NCBI GenBank assembly: GCA_014763885.1
Contig: JACXUO010000012.1
Coordinates: 1-32,890 of the forward strand
Length of the DNA stretch: 32,890 bases
Reading direction: 5' to 3'
Origin: Campylobacterales bacterium
Lineage (GTDB): Bacteria; Campylobacterota; Campylobacteria; Campylobacterales; Sulfurovaceae
Part shown: in pieces, positions 16,170 to 22,761 of the stretch
How the letters are laid out: every line of letters starts with the position of its first letter
How positions within the stretch are numbered: position 1 is the first letter of the stretch
Position numbers and translations under genes: made by a program
The notes under the pieces: generated by a model
What the model saw: the letters and a program-made list of their open reading frames with translations, nothing else
The model's database searches: none
What the model was told of the DNA's origin: nothing

Positions 16170-16511
16170 ATGCAAAAAAAGATCAAAGAATCAGTCGCCA
16201 CACTTTTAGCACATATTATTAAGCTGGATGACAGGGATATCGAGAAAGAGGCACCGCTCTTTTGCAGTATACTCGGCGAAGATTTCGAGTGCAGCGAGGC
16301 TGAGAGTAAAGCATTTCTGAAAGATATTATGGATAAAGAGTATGATCTGGATGCACATATCCGGATCATCAAACAGGCGCTCTGCGAAGACAGGATCTCC
16401 AAATACCATCTGATGGAGCAGCTGAACCACATCATCTACTCGGACAAGATCACGCCGGAGGATTATGCGTTCTTTGAAAAACTCAAAAATGAGTTATTTG
16501 AGTCTCATTAA
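16170..16511 (+). CDS. Small helical protein, possibly TerB-like
   Basis: A 113-residue, all-helical, cytoplasmic-looking protein with no signal or membrane segment. The pattern SVATLLAHIIKLDDRDIEKEAPLFCSIL followed by a second helical repeat and KITPEDYAFFEKLKNEL resembles TerB/DjlA N-terminal-type domains (acidic helix pairs), though this is a judgement from pattern only. The start is the ATG at 16170, with AAAGGTGG 5 nt upstream; an overlapping ATG at 16166 is out of frame. It has its own promoter after the gpmI terminator, and ends 43 bp before fabG. Function unknown. Confidence 0.75.
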   Translation: MQKKIKESVATLLAHIIKLDDRDIEKEAPLFCSILGEDFECSEAESKAFLKDIMDKEYDLDAHIRIIKQALCEDRISKYHLMEQLNHIIYSDKITPEDYAFFEKLKNELFESH

Positions 16512-16518
16512 GCGCTTC

Positions 16519-16530
16519 ATGCTACAATAT
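16519..16530 (+). promoter_or_regulatory. Extended -10 promoter of fabG
   Basis: ATGCTACAATAT, identical to the element upstream of the preceding gene; the TACAAT hexamer (16523-16528) is 26 bp before the fabG ATG. This suggests fabG has its own promoter. Confidence 0.6.
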
Positions 16531-16554
16531 CGCAAAGATTTGCAAGGAAGTATA

Positions 16555-17298
16555 ATGAAATTTAGCGGGAATAATGTACTTGTGACCGGTGCAAGCAGAG
16601 GGATCGGCGCCCAGATCGCGAAGACACTGGCTGAGATGGGACTGAAGGTATGGATCAACTACCGAAGCGGAGAAGCGGAAGCGAATGCGGTAAAAGCAGC
16701 GATCGAAGCAGAAGGCGGAAAGGCTGAGGTGATCGGATTTGACGTGAGCGATGAAGAGGCTTTTGTGGATGCGATCAAACAGATCGTGGAAGAGGACGGA
16801 GCGCTGAGTTACCTTGTAAACAATGCAGGGATCACAAAAGACGGTCTGGCGATGAGAATGAAGACAGAACAGTTCATGGATGTGATCAACGCAAACCTGA
16901 AGTCGACATTCATCGGGTGCAGGGAAGCGCTGAAGGTGATGAGCAAAAAACGTTTTGGATCGGTAGTCAATATCGCATCGATCGTAGGAGAGACCGGAAA
17001 TGCGGGCCAGACCAACTACTCGGCAAGCAAAGGCGGAACGATCGCTATGACCAAATCTTTTGCCCAGGAAGCAGCATCGAGAGGCATCAGATACAATACG
17101 ATCACTCCGGGGTTCATCGCTACTGAGATGACAGACGTGCTCAAAGAGGAGATCAAAGAGGCCTTTACCGCCAAGATCCCGATGGGAAGATTCGGTGAGG
17201 CCAAAGAGGTCGCGGATGCGGTTGCATTCCTCCTCTCTGACCACTCCTCCTATATCACCGGAGAGACCCTAAAAGTAAACGGCGGAATGTATATGTGA
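16555..17298 (+). CDS. fabG: 3-oxoacyl-[acyl-carrier-protein] reductase FabG
   Basis: NADPH-dependent reductase of type II fatty acid synthesis. The 247-residue SDR protein has TGASRGIG (11-18), NNAG (89-92), catalytic S142, Y155 and K159 in the YSASK motif, and the C-terminal YITGETLKVNGGMYM. The start has AAGGAAG 4 nt upstream of the ATG; upstream in-frame codons overlap the previous gene and are not used. In relatives fabG is close to acpP-fabF-accA; here those genes are 10.6 kb away, with the copper-like cluster in between. Confidence 0.96.
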   Translation: MKFSGNNVLVTGASRGIGAQIAKTLAEMGLKVWINYRSGEAEANAVKAAIEAEGGKAEVIGFDVSDEEAFVDAIKQIVEEDGALSYLVNNAGITKDGLAMRMKTEQFMDVINANLKSTFIGCREALKVMSKKRFGSVVNIASIVGETGNAGQTNYSASKGGTIAMTKSFAQEAASRGIRYNTITPGFIATEMTDVLKEEIKEAFTAKIPMGRFGEAKEVADAVAFLLSDHSSYITGETLKVNGGMYM

Positions 17299-17340
17299 GA
17301 CCCGTTAAGCAAATGACACCTGCGTGTCATTTGTAGGGTC
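17299..17340. repeat. 42-nt structured element, copy 1
   Basis: Starts right after the fabG stop. Outer arms GACCC (17299-17303) and GGGTC (17336-17340) enclose GTTAAG, then a perfect 10-bp stem CAAATGACAC (17310-17319) and GTGTCATTTG (17324-17333) with loop CTGC, then TA. Copy 3 is nearly identical; copy 2 has the same architecture but different arms. There is no T-tract, so a simple terminator is unlikely. Confidence 0.75.
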
Positions 17341-17350
17341 GAAACCATGA

Positions 17351-17392
17351 GAGCTGTCAAGCAAAAGCAAACTGCTTTGCTTTTGTAAGCTC
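17351..17392. repeat. 42-nt structured element, copy 2 (different arms)
   Basis: Outer arms GAGCT (17351-17355) and AGCTC (17388-17392), then GTCAAG, inner arms CAAAAGCAAA (17362-17371) and TTTGCTTTTG (17376-17385), loop CTGC, then TA. Length, loop, linkers and arm sizes match copies 1 and 3 while most arm bases differ in a compensated way. Confidence 0.72.
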
Positions 17393-17401
17393 GGAACCGA
17401 A

Positions 17402-17426
17402 AGCGATGTACACTCTGTGTACCGCT
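17402..17426. repeat. Two-tier hairpin between copies 2 and 3
   Basis: AGCG (17402-17405) pairs with CGCT (17423-17426), and inside it GTACAC (17408-17413) pairs with GTGTAC (17417-17422) with loop TCT and a 2-nt bulge. Smaller than the 42-nt elements but of similar two-tier form. The remaining bases up to 17465 are GC-rich with no gene. Confidence 0.5.
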
Positions 17427-17465
17427 GAAGGCGAAGTGGAGCAAAGCGACCCGCGAAGGCAGAAG

Positions 17466-17507
17466 GACCCGTTAAGCAAATGACACCTGCGTCTCATTTG
17501 TAGGGTC
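17466..17507. repeat. 42-nt structured element, copy 3
   Basis: Direct repeat of copy 1 with one difference: the right inner arm (17491-17500) reads GTCTCATTTG, giving a single C-C mismatch in the 10-bp stem. The outer arms GACCC/GGGTC and loop CTGC are unchanged. It ends 5 bp before the stop of the converging membrane-protein gene. Confidence 0.75.
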
Positions 17508-17512
17508 GAAAA

Positions 17513-18166
17513 TCAACCCCTCTTTCCTCTTACAAAATACCAGATCAGGACAATCACAGCAGCAATCGAGAGTACCATAATCAGCACATCACTGTAGACA
17601 ATCAGCGTTGCTTCAAAGTGTTTGATAAAGTAGGTCCATAGGATGATCGCTATGAATGTACTGGAGAGAACAGCTGCAAGCGTGGTTAGATGGGGAAGAC
17701 CCATAAGGTAGCCTACAAAGCTGCCCACGACAGGTCCTGTCATCGCAAAAGGTGTGAGCACAAAAAATACCAGACCTATGATGCCATACTTCCGAATCAT
17801 TGGCTGATATTTCTCTGCGCTCTTTTGGGAGCGCCTGAAAAAGTCATTTAAAGGTGCATAGGAAACCACGTGAAGACTTCTCCAGCTGAGGACAAAAAGC
17901 GGATAGAGTATCAACACCATAATGGATTCTATGAACAGATTAAATGCGATGAGCAGGGGCGTATCCATCTGCGAAGAGATCCCGATGGAAAGTCCGGCCA
18001 TTCTTCCAAAAATAATATTGGATGCCGTCATACTCAGCAATACGTTGAGCCTCCCCGGCCAGAAGTAAGCACTTATCGCCAGGAGGATTAAAAATGTGGC
18101 AAGCAGGAAAAGTCCGAATGCTAAGATTCTTCCCACAAAATGTTTAAAAGAAATGTTTTTCCCCAT
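17513..18166 (-). CDS. Membrane protein, small multidrug export (PF06695-like) family
   Basis: A 217-residue inner-membrane protein with about five to six hydrophobic segments (roughly 10-32, 70-95, 125-150, 155-178, 188-212). The central part YGIIGLVFFVLTPFAMTGPVVGSFVGYLMGL resembles the conserved half of the so-called small multi-drug export family (PF06695), in which the substrate has not been firmly shown. The family call rests on pattern recognition only. It converges on fabG and is divergent from the two-component system, so it may flank rather than belong to the copper-like cluster. The ribosome binding site is weak (AAAGG with a long spacer). Confidence 0.65.
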   Translation of the reverse strand: MGKNISFKHFVGRILAFGLFLLATFLILLAISAYFWPGRLNVLLSMTASNIIFGRMAGLSIGISSQMDTPLLIAFNLFIESIMVLILYPLFVLSWRSLHVVSYAPLNDFFRRSQKSAEKYQPMIRKYGIIGLVFFVLTPFAMTGPVVGSFVGYLMGLPHLTTLAAVLSSTFIAIILWTYFIKHFEATLIVYSDVLIMVLSIAAVIVLIWYFVRGKRG

Positions 18167-18197
18167 TTTGTAAAATACCTTTAAATGAGTTATCGAT

Positions 18198-18203
18198 ATT
18201 ATA
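18198..18203 (-). promoter_or_regulatory. -10 box for the membrane exporter-like gene
   Basis: TATAAT on the minus strand within GGTTATAAT, about 32 bp upstream of the start. The same nonamer appears facing the other way upstream of the response regulator gene. Confidence 0.45.
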
Positions 18204-18282
18204 ACCAGTAGTAGTGAAAAAGTTTATTATTTTTACAAGTGGCAGATATGCGTACCTTCTCAGTTAAAAAAACAAGTTTGGT

Positions 18283-18288
18283 TATAAT
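18283..18288 (+). promoter_or_regulatory. -10 box of the two-component operon
   Basis: TATAAT in the context GGTTATAATG, 31 bp before the ATG of the response regulator. Confidence 0.55.
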
Positions 18289-18319
18289 GTTACTTTGCTT
18301 ATGAATTAAAAGGAGAGTG

Positions 18320-18982
18320 ATGGCGGTTCGGGTTCTTATACTGGAAGATGATAAGCTATTTAATGAGACACTTCAGGATTTTCTGGAAGAGGAGGGCTAT
18401 CTGCTGGACGCGGTAATGGATCCCTACTCAGCGCTTGACCTTACTTATGAGAAGAGGTATGATATCTATCTCTTTGATGTGAATTTGCCTTATGGAAGTG
18501 GATTTGACCTGCTGGGCAAACTGCGCAGCGCGGGGGATATGACGCCGACGATATTTCTGACCTCCCGGGAGGACAAGGAGTCTCTTGCCGAAGGGTTCGG
18601 TCTGGGGGCGGATGACTATATGAAGAAGCCCATCGATTTTGACGAACTGCAGCTGCGCATCGATGCGCTGCTTCGCAGGCAGACACGAACCCATTGTGTC
18701 AGGATCGGTGAGTATACCCTTGATGTGAAGAACAAGATACTCTTGCATCAGGAGGAAGAGGTCGAACTGACGGTCAAAGTGATAGAACTTCTGATGCTTT
18801 TCGTGCAGTCCAAAGGGGATGTGGTCACCAATACGTTTATCAAGGAGCAGCTCTGGACAGCCAACCAGATGCCAAGTGACGGTTCGATACGTGTCTATGT
18901 GACACAACTGAAAAAACTTTTCCCCGACCATATCACCAATATCCGGGGGGTCGGATATAAATTCAGGGATCTTGATGCATAA
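18320..18982 (+). CDS. OmpR/PhoB-family response regulator
   Basis: A 220-residue DNA-binding response regulator. The receiver domain (1-115) has E9/D10/D11, the phospho-accepting D53 in LFDVNLP, T81 and K103 in MKKPID. The winged-helix domain (about 125-218) ends with the typical SIRVYVTQLKKLFP and IRGVGYKF. I prefer the ATG at 18320, four bases after AGGAG, over a GTG at 18317. It overlaps the sensor kinase gene by 8 bp and lies upstream of tonB and the copper-type receptor gene, so it is a candidate regulator of that cluster. Confidence 0.93.
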   Translation: MAVRVLILEDDKLFNETLQDFLEEEGYLLDAVMDPYSALDLTYEKRYDIYLFDVNLPYGSGFDLLGKLRSAGDMTPTIFLTSREDKESLAEGFGLGADDYMKKPIDFDELQLRIDALLRRQTRTHCVRIGEYTLDVKNKILLHQEEEVELTVKVIELLMLFVQSKGDVVTNTFIKEQLWTANQMPSDGSIRVYVTQLKKLFPDHITNIRGVGYKFRDLDA

Positions 18983-19814
18983 ACGGGTAGTATGGGGGAC
19001 AGTGATCTATGTAATCAGCATAGGATTTTTCCTGGGATCTATCTATCATATGCTCACGACATGGGAGGATTTTGCCCGGATCTATCTTTGGGTATCGCTG
19101 ATACTTTTGCTTTTTGCCGCAATGTTCGGATATATCTTTATCTCTACGCTCCTTGCACAGCAGAAAAGGATCGATGCAAACCTCTCCCAGCTTTCCAGAG
19201 AGATACTCCACGAACTCAATATTCCGCTTGCGACGATCCAGGCCAATACCAAACTGATCGCCAGAAAGCTTGAGGACCAGAAGAGTCTGGAGCGTATTGC
19301 GCGCATCGAAGCATCTTCCAAAAGGCTTGAGAGGCTTTACCGGGAGCTGGTCTACAGTATCAAAAAAGAGTTCCAGCCTATCGAAAAAGAGTCTTTTGAT
19401 CTTCATGAAGTCCTGAAGGAGCGGGTGGAGGTATTTGAGGCTTTTGACCGGAATGACTTTGTGCTGGAGGTTGAAAGCTACAGGGTCACAGCCGATAAGA
19501 TCGGGTTTGAGAAGATGATAGACAATATTTTGATGAATGCGATGAAGTACTCCGCCAAAGATACACCCGTGACCCTGCACTTGAGCCAGGATACACTGAG
19601 CATCAGTGACCGTGGAGTCGGGATGAGCGAGACGGAACTTTTGAAGATCTATGAGCGCTACTATCAGGCTGACACCTCCAAAGAGGGAGAGGGGATAGGG
19701 CTTGCACTGGTAAAATCCTACTGCGAAAGCGAAGGGATCGAGATACAAATCAAATCACAGAAAAATGTAGGGACCACGGTATTTCTCAATCTTAGGAAGA
19801 TCAGTTCACACTAA
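18975..19814 (+). CDS. Sensor histidine kinase
   Basis: A 279-residue membrane histidine kinase. Two N-terminal transmembrane helices (about 5-24 and 36-60) are separated by only about a dozen residues, so there is no real periplasmic sensor domain. The H-box is HELNIPLATIQ (His79), followed by the N-box DNILMNAMKYS, the G1 box SDRGVGM and the G2 box GEGIGLALVK. The short loop suggests sensing within the membrane or via a partner. The ATG at 18975 follows AGGG with a 6-nt spacer. A repeat motif that may bind the cognate regulator overlaps the stop codon. Confidence 0.92.
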   Translation: MHKRVVWGTVIYVISIGFFLGSIYHMLTTWEDFARIYLWVSLILLLFAAMFGYIFISTLLAQQKRIDANLSQLSREILHELNIPLATIQANTKLIARKLEDQKSLERIARIEASSKRLERLYRELVYSIKKEFQPIEKESFDLHEVLKERVEVFEAFDRNDFVLEVESYRVTADKIGFEKMIDNILMNAMKYSAKDTPVTLHLSQDTLSISDRGVGMSETELLKIYERYYQADTSKEGEGIGLALVKSYCESEGIEIQIKSQKNVGTTVFLNLRKISSH

Positions 19815-19823
19815 TTTAACACT
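19805..19823 (+). promoter_or_regulatory. Candidate response-regulator site upstream of tonB
   Basis: TTCACACTAATTTAACACT carries two TTNACA half-sites 11 bp apart and matches 16 of 19 positions of a site upstream of the receptor gene. Direct repeats with about one-helical-turn spacing are typical of OmpR-family regulators. It overlaps the kinase stop codon. Confidence 0.45.
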
Positions 19824-19917
19824 GTCCCATTATAATTCCATTTGAAGAAATCCAGGGATTAGCGATTATGATAAAGATTTGCAAAATTAAAATTATAGAG
19901 GCACAGATAATTTTTGT

Positions 19918-19923
19918 TATAAT
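19918..19923 (+). promoter_or_regulatory. -10 box of tonB
   Basis: TATAAT in TTTGTTATAATG, 24 bp before the GTG start of tonB. A second TATAAT at 19831-19836 lies just after the candidate regulator site and may be an alternative. Confidence 0.5.
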
Positions 19924-19947
19924 GCGTCCCAAAAAAAAAGAGGTCAT

Positions 19948-20649
19948 GTGTCTAAAAATCGGTTTTTACTCTCCTTTCTGGCAACAGGTTTTCTTTATGG
20001 GATGATGGGATATTGGTTCTATTATCTTACAGAGACGAGCAGTGTTTCCGAACAGAAGTCCCCCGTAAAAACAATCGAAATGAGCATTCATGCATTCCAG
20101 CCGGAAGTTGTCGAGGAGAAACCCGAACCGATAAAGGAGGAAACGCCTCCGCCTGTGGAAGAGCCGCCCCTTCCTGAACCCGAGATAGAAAAACCAAAAC
20201 CGATCGAACTGCCGAAACCGGAACCTGTGGTAAAGAAGCCGGAGATCAAAAAACCAAAAGAGATAAAAGAGAAGCCCAAAAAGGTGGTGAAAAAAACCGA
20301 AAAAAAACCGCAGCCTGTGCAGAAAACAAGTGCACTCAAGAGTACCAGAAAGCAGCAGAGCACGGCAGCGGAGAAAAACCTTTTTCTTGCAAAGGTACGA
20401 GACCGCATCAACCGGCATAAGAGTTATCCCCGTATGGCAAAACGCCGAGGGATGGAGGGGAGTGTGAAGGTCGATTTTACGATCCTGGCAAACGGCCATG
20501 TCTCCGGCATCACGGTAAGCGGCCCCAAAGCCTTTCATACCTCGGCCAAAGAGGCGGTAGAGAAAGCTTTCCCTGTTTCCGTAAAGGATGTCCCCCTTTC
20601 CCTGCCTCAAAAAGTTTCCATTACGCTCCACTATACCCTCAGCAGATAG
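19948..20649 (+). CDS. tonB: TonB energy-transducing protein
   Basis: A 233-residue TonB: N-terminal membrane anchor (about 6-26), a long Pro/Glu/Lys-rich periplasm-spanning segment (about 50-125) of repeated EKPKP/KPEP-type units, and a C-terminal TonB domain (about 150-233) with SYPRMAKRRGMEGSVKVDFTI. It transmits proton-motive energy to outer-membrane receptors. I see no histidine in the anchor helix, where the classical SxxxH motif would lie. No exbB or exbD is present in the window. The start is a GTG with AGAGG upstream; an overlapping ATG is out of frame. The neighbour downstream is a TonB-dependent receptor, so this is probably its dedicated partner. Confidence 0.9.
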   Translation: MSKNRFLLSFLATGFLYGMMGYWFYYLTETSSVSEQKSPVKTIEMSIHAFQPEVVEEKPEPIKEETPPPVEEPPLPEPEIEKPKPIELPKPEPVVKKPEIKKPKEIKEKPKKVVKKTEKKPQPVQKTSALKSTRKQQSTAAEKNLFLAKVRDRINRHKSYPRMAKRRGMEGSVKVDFTILANGHVSGITVSGPKAFHTSAKEAVEKAFPVSVKDVPLSLPQKVSITLHYTLSR

Positions 20650-20696
20650 TCCAAAGTGCAACAGACTCTCTGCAATCTCTGAAATAAAACCGAAAA

Positions 20697-20715
20697 TTAA
20701 CAGAAATTTAACACT
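20697..20715 (+). promoter_or_regulatory. Candidate response-regulator site upstream of the receptor gene
   Basis: TTAACAGAAATTTAACACT contains TTAACA twice with 11-bp periodicity and matches the site before tonB at 16 of 19 positions. It lies about 45-60 bp upstream of the receptor start codon, where a -35-region activator site would be expected. Confidence 0.5.
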
Positions 20716-20725
20716 TTTGTGTTTT

Positions 20726-20735
20726 ACTTATAAGT
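20726..20735. promoter_or_regulatory. Palindrome and weak -10 of the receptor gene
   Basis: ACTTATAAGT is a perfect palindrome, extended to 12 bp by flanking T and A. It includes the -10-like TATAAG (20729-20734). It may be an operator overlapping the promoter, or only a chance AT-rich palindrome. Confidence 0.35.
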
Positions 20736-20758
20736 ATTTGAAATAAGGAGCATAAGAA

Positions 20759-22753
20759 ATGAGCAAGATAATCGGACTTTCACTCATGGCAGCAATGGCA
20801 CTACAGGCTGCACCGGTAGTACTGGATGAGATAGAGGTAGAGGGAAAAGTTGATACAGAGGTGATCAAAGATGTCAGTGATGAGGAGATCAAGTCGGCAG
20901 ACGTTGCGGAGGGGTTGGCCAAAGCGTCTTCAAGCGTATGGCTTGTCAGAAGAAGCGGTATCTCAAACGACGTGATCGTAAGAGGGCAGAAAAAAGACAA
21001 CATCAACGTGACGATTGATGGGACCAAAGTGTTTGGTGCCTGCCCTAACAGAATGGACCCCGCTATCTCACATATCCTGACGAACAATATTGACTATATC
21101 GAAGTGATCGAGGGACCTTATAATATAGAGGACTCCGGGGTATTGAGTGCAGATGTCAAGGTCCATACCAAAAAACCTGCTGAAGAGTTTGAAGGCGAAG
21201 TCAATCTTAACGCAGGAAGCTGGGGATATAAAAAAGCCTCATTATCAGCCAGCGGCGGGACGGATACACTGAAGTTTCTGATCAGTGCTTCAACTGAAAC
21301 GGGCGGACAGTATGAAGACGGGGATGGCAATGATTTTGCAGAGCAGATTCAAAAGAATATCGATGCCGGAAAAGTTCCTGCCGGTCTGCAATACCAGGAT
21401 AAGTACAGAGGTATGGATGCCTTTGAGAAGCAAACTGTGATGGCAAAACTTTTTTGGAACATTTCAGACAATCAGGAGCTGAGTTTGAGCTATACGGGGA
21501 ACCGAAGCGACGATATCCTTTACCCCTCTTCAAAGATGGATGCACTCTATGATGATTCGGATATTTTCAATATAGAGTACATTGCCAAAGATCTCGGCAA
21601 ATACTCAAAAGAACTGGACGTGCAGCTCTATCAGTCAGAAGTGGACCATCCGATGTCAACACTCTATCGTAAAGTTGCAACAAATATTGAGGATGAAAAA
21701 ACACACTGGCTTGATACTAAAATGCAGGGTGCCAAAGTCAAAAACAGCTTTGATGCCGGAAACCATACGATCACAGCAGGACTGGACTACAGCCTGAGAA
21801 ACTGGAATGGAAGGTTTTATCTCAATGGTACACCGGGTCCTGTGAGTCTTGATGATGTGGATACCGAAAATTATGCCCTCTTTTTGAAAGACACCTTCAG
21901 AACAGGTAACCTTGAGTGGAACCTGGGGTTGAGATATGATGATACGGAGATCACTTCAGAGAATGCTATGGATCCAGACAATGATTACAGTGAACTCAAC
22001 GGGTTTATCTCCGGAACCTATCATGCGGATGAAAATACCAGATATTTTGCAGGGATCGGAAAATCCTCCAGAGTACCTGATGGCAGAGAGCTGTATATCA
22101 GAATGAGTGGAGCACAACAAGGTACACCGACCCTGGATAACACGAAAAACTATGAACTTGACATGGGTATGGAGAAGCAGTTTGAAAATGCGACCTTCAA
22201 AGCCAAAGCATTCTACAGTATGCTGGAAGATTTTATCGCCTACAATTCAAGCAATACCTCTCATTATTTTGAGAATGTGGATGCAACCATCTACGGTGTG
22301 GAGTTCAGTGGAAGCTACATTGCAAGCGAATCGATCTCTTTTGACTACGGTGTCTCTTACCAAAGGGGTAAAAAAGAGGATCCTCTGACAGGGCAGACAG
22401 ACACTGATTTGCCTGAAATCCCGCCTTTGAAGTTCAATGCGGCGCTGAACTATCTGTATAACGATACATTAAATTTCAGAGCTGAAGTGGTCGCAGCGGA
22501 TGAGTGGAGCAATTATGACCAGGATAACGGAGAGCAGGAACTGGATGCCTATGCCGTACTGAACCTTAAAGGGACAAAGCAGTTCAACAATCATTTTGAG
22601 CTGACAGTAGGGGTAGACAATGTCTTTGATGACACTTATGCGATAGCCAACACCTATAAAGACTTGACGTTGCTTGGTGTACCGGGCAATGACGTGATGC
22701 TGCTTAATGAGCCTGGACGCTATTTCTATGCGAATCTAAAATATAAATTTTAA
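20759..22753 (+). CDS. TonB-dependent outer-membrane receptor, OprC/NosA copper type
   Basis: A 664-residue outer-membrane beta-barrel. It has a signal peptide (cleavage near residue 17, after ALQA), a TonB-box-like DEIEVEG (23-29), a plug domain (about 35-140) and a barrel ending in a terminal aromatic (YANLKYKF). The plug carries CPNRM (C95-M99) and the barrel carries HPM (H297-M299). These correspond to the CxxxM and HxM copper ligands of Pseudomonas OprC, at a similar separation, so copper is the probable substrate. The start has AAGGAG with an 8-nt spacer. It follows tonB and precedes NosL-like genes, supporting a copper uptake role. Confidence 0.93.
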   Translation: MSKIIGLSLMAAMALQAAPVVLDEIEVEGKVDTEVIKDVSDEEIKSADVAEGLAKASSSVWLVRRSGISNDVIVRGQKKDNINVTIDGTKVFGACPNRMDPAISHILTNNIDYIEVIEGPYNIEDSGVLSADVKVHTKKPAEEFEGEVNLNAGSWGYKKASLSASGGTDTLKFLISASTETGGQYEDGDGNDFAEQIQKNIDAGKVPAGLQYQDKYRGMDAFEKQTVMAKLFWNISDNQELSLSYTGNRSDDILYPSSKMDALYDDSDIFNIEYIAKDLGKYSKELDVQLYQSEVDHPMSTLYRKVATNIEDEKTHWLDTKMQGAKVKNSFDAGNHTITAGLDYSLRNWNGRFYLNGTPGPVSLDDVDTENYALFLKDTFRTGNLEWNLGLRYDDTEITSENAMDPDNDYSELNGFISGTYHADENTRYFAGIGKSSRVPDGRELYIRMSGAQQGTPTLDNTKNYELDMGMEKQFENATFKAKAFYSMLEDFIAYNSSNTSHYFENVDATIYGVEFSGSYIASESISFDYGVSYQRGKKEDPLTGQTDTDLPEIPPLKFNAALNYLYNDTLNFRAEVVAADEWSNYDQDNGEQELDAYAVLNLKGTKQFNNHFELTVGVDNVFDDTYAIANTYKDLTLLGVPGNDVMLLNEPGRYFYANLKYKF

Positions 22754-22761
22754 GAGTGAAG

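Noticed and set aside
16465-16554. N-terminal extension of FabG
   Set aside because: FabG proteins start just before the TGASRGIG motif; the ATG at 16555 has AAGGAAG upstream.
16522-17244. Open frame of 240 codons antisense to fabG
   Set aside because: FabG catalytic motifs establish the plus-strand gene; the antisense frame shows no family pattern.
17299-17507. CRISPR array
   Set aside because: Only two near-identical repeats plus one different copy, irregular spacing and no cas genes; palindromic elements fit better.
20650-20758. Fur box upstream of the TonB receptor gene
   Set aside because: I looked for a GATAATGATAATCATTATC-like sequence and found none; the motif present is a TTAACA direct repeat.
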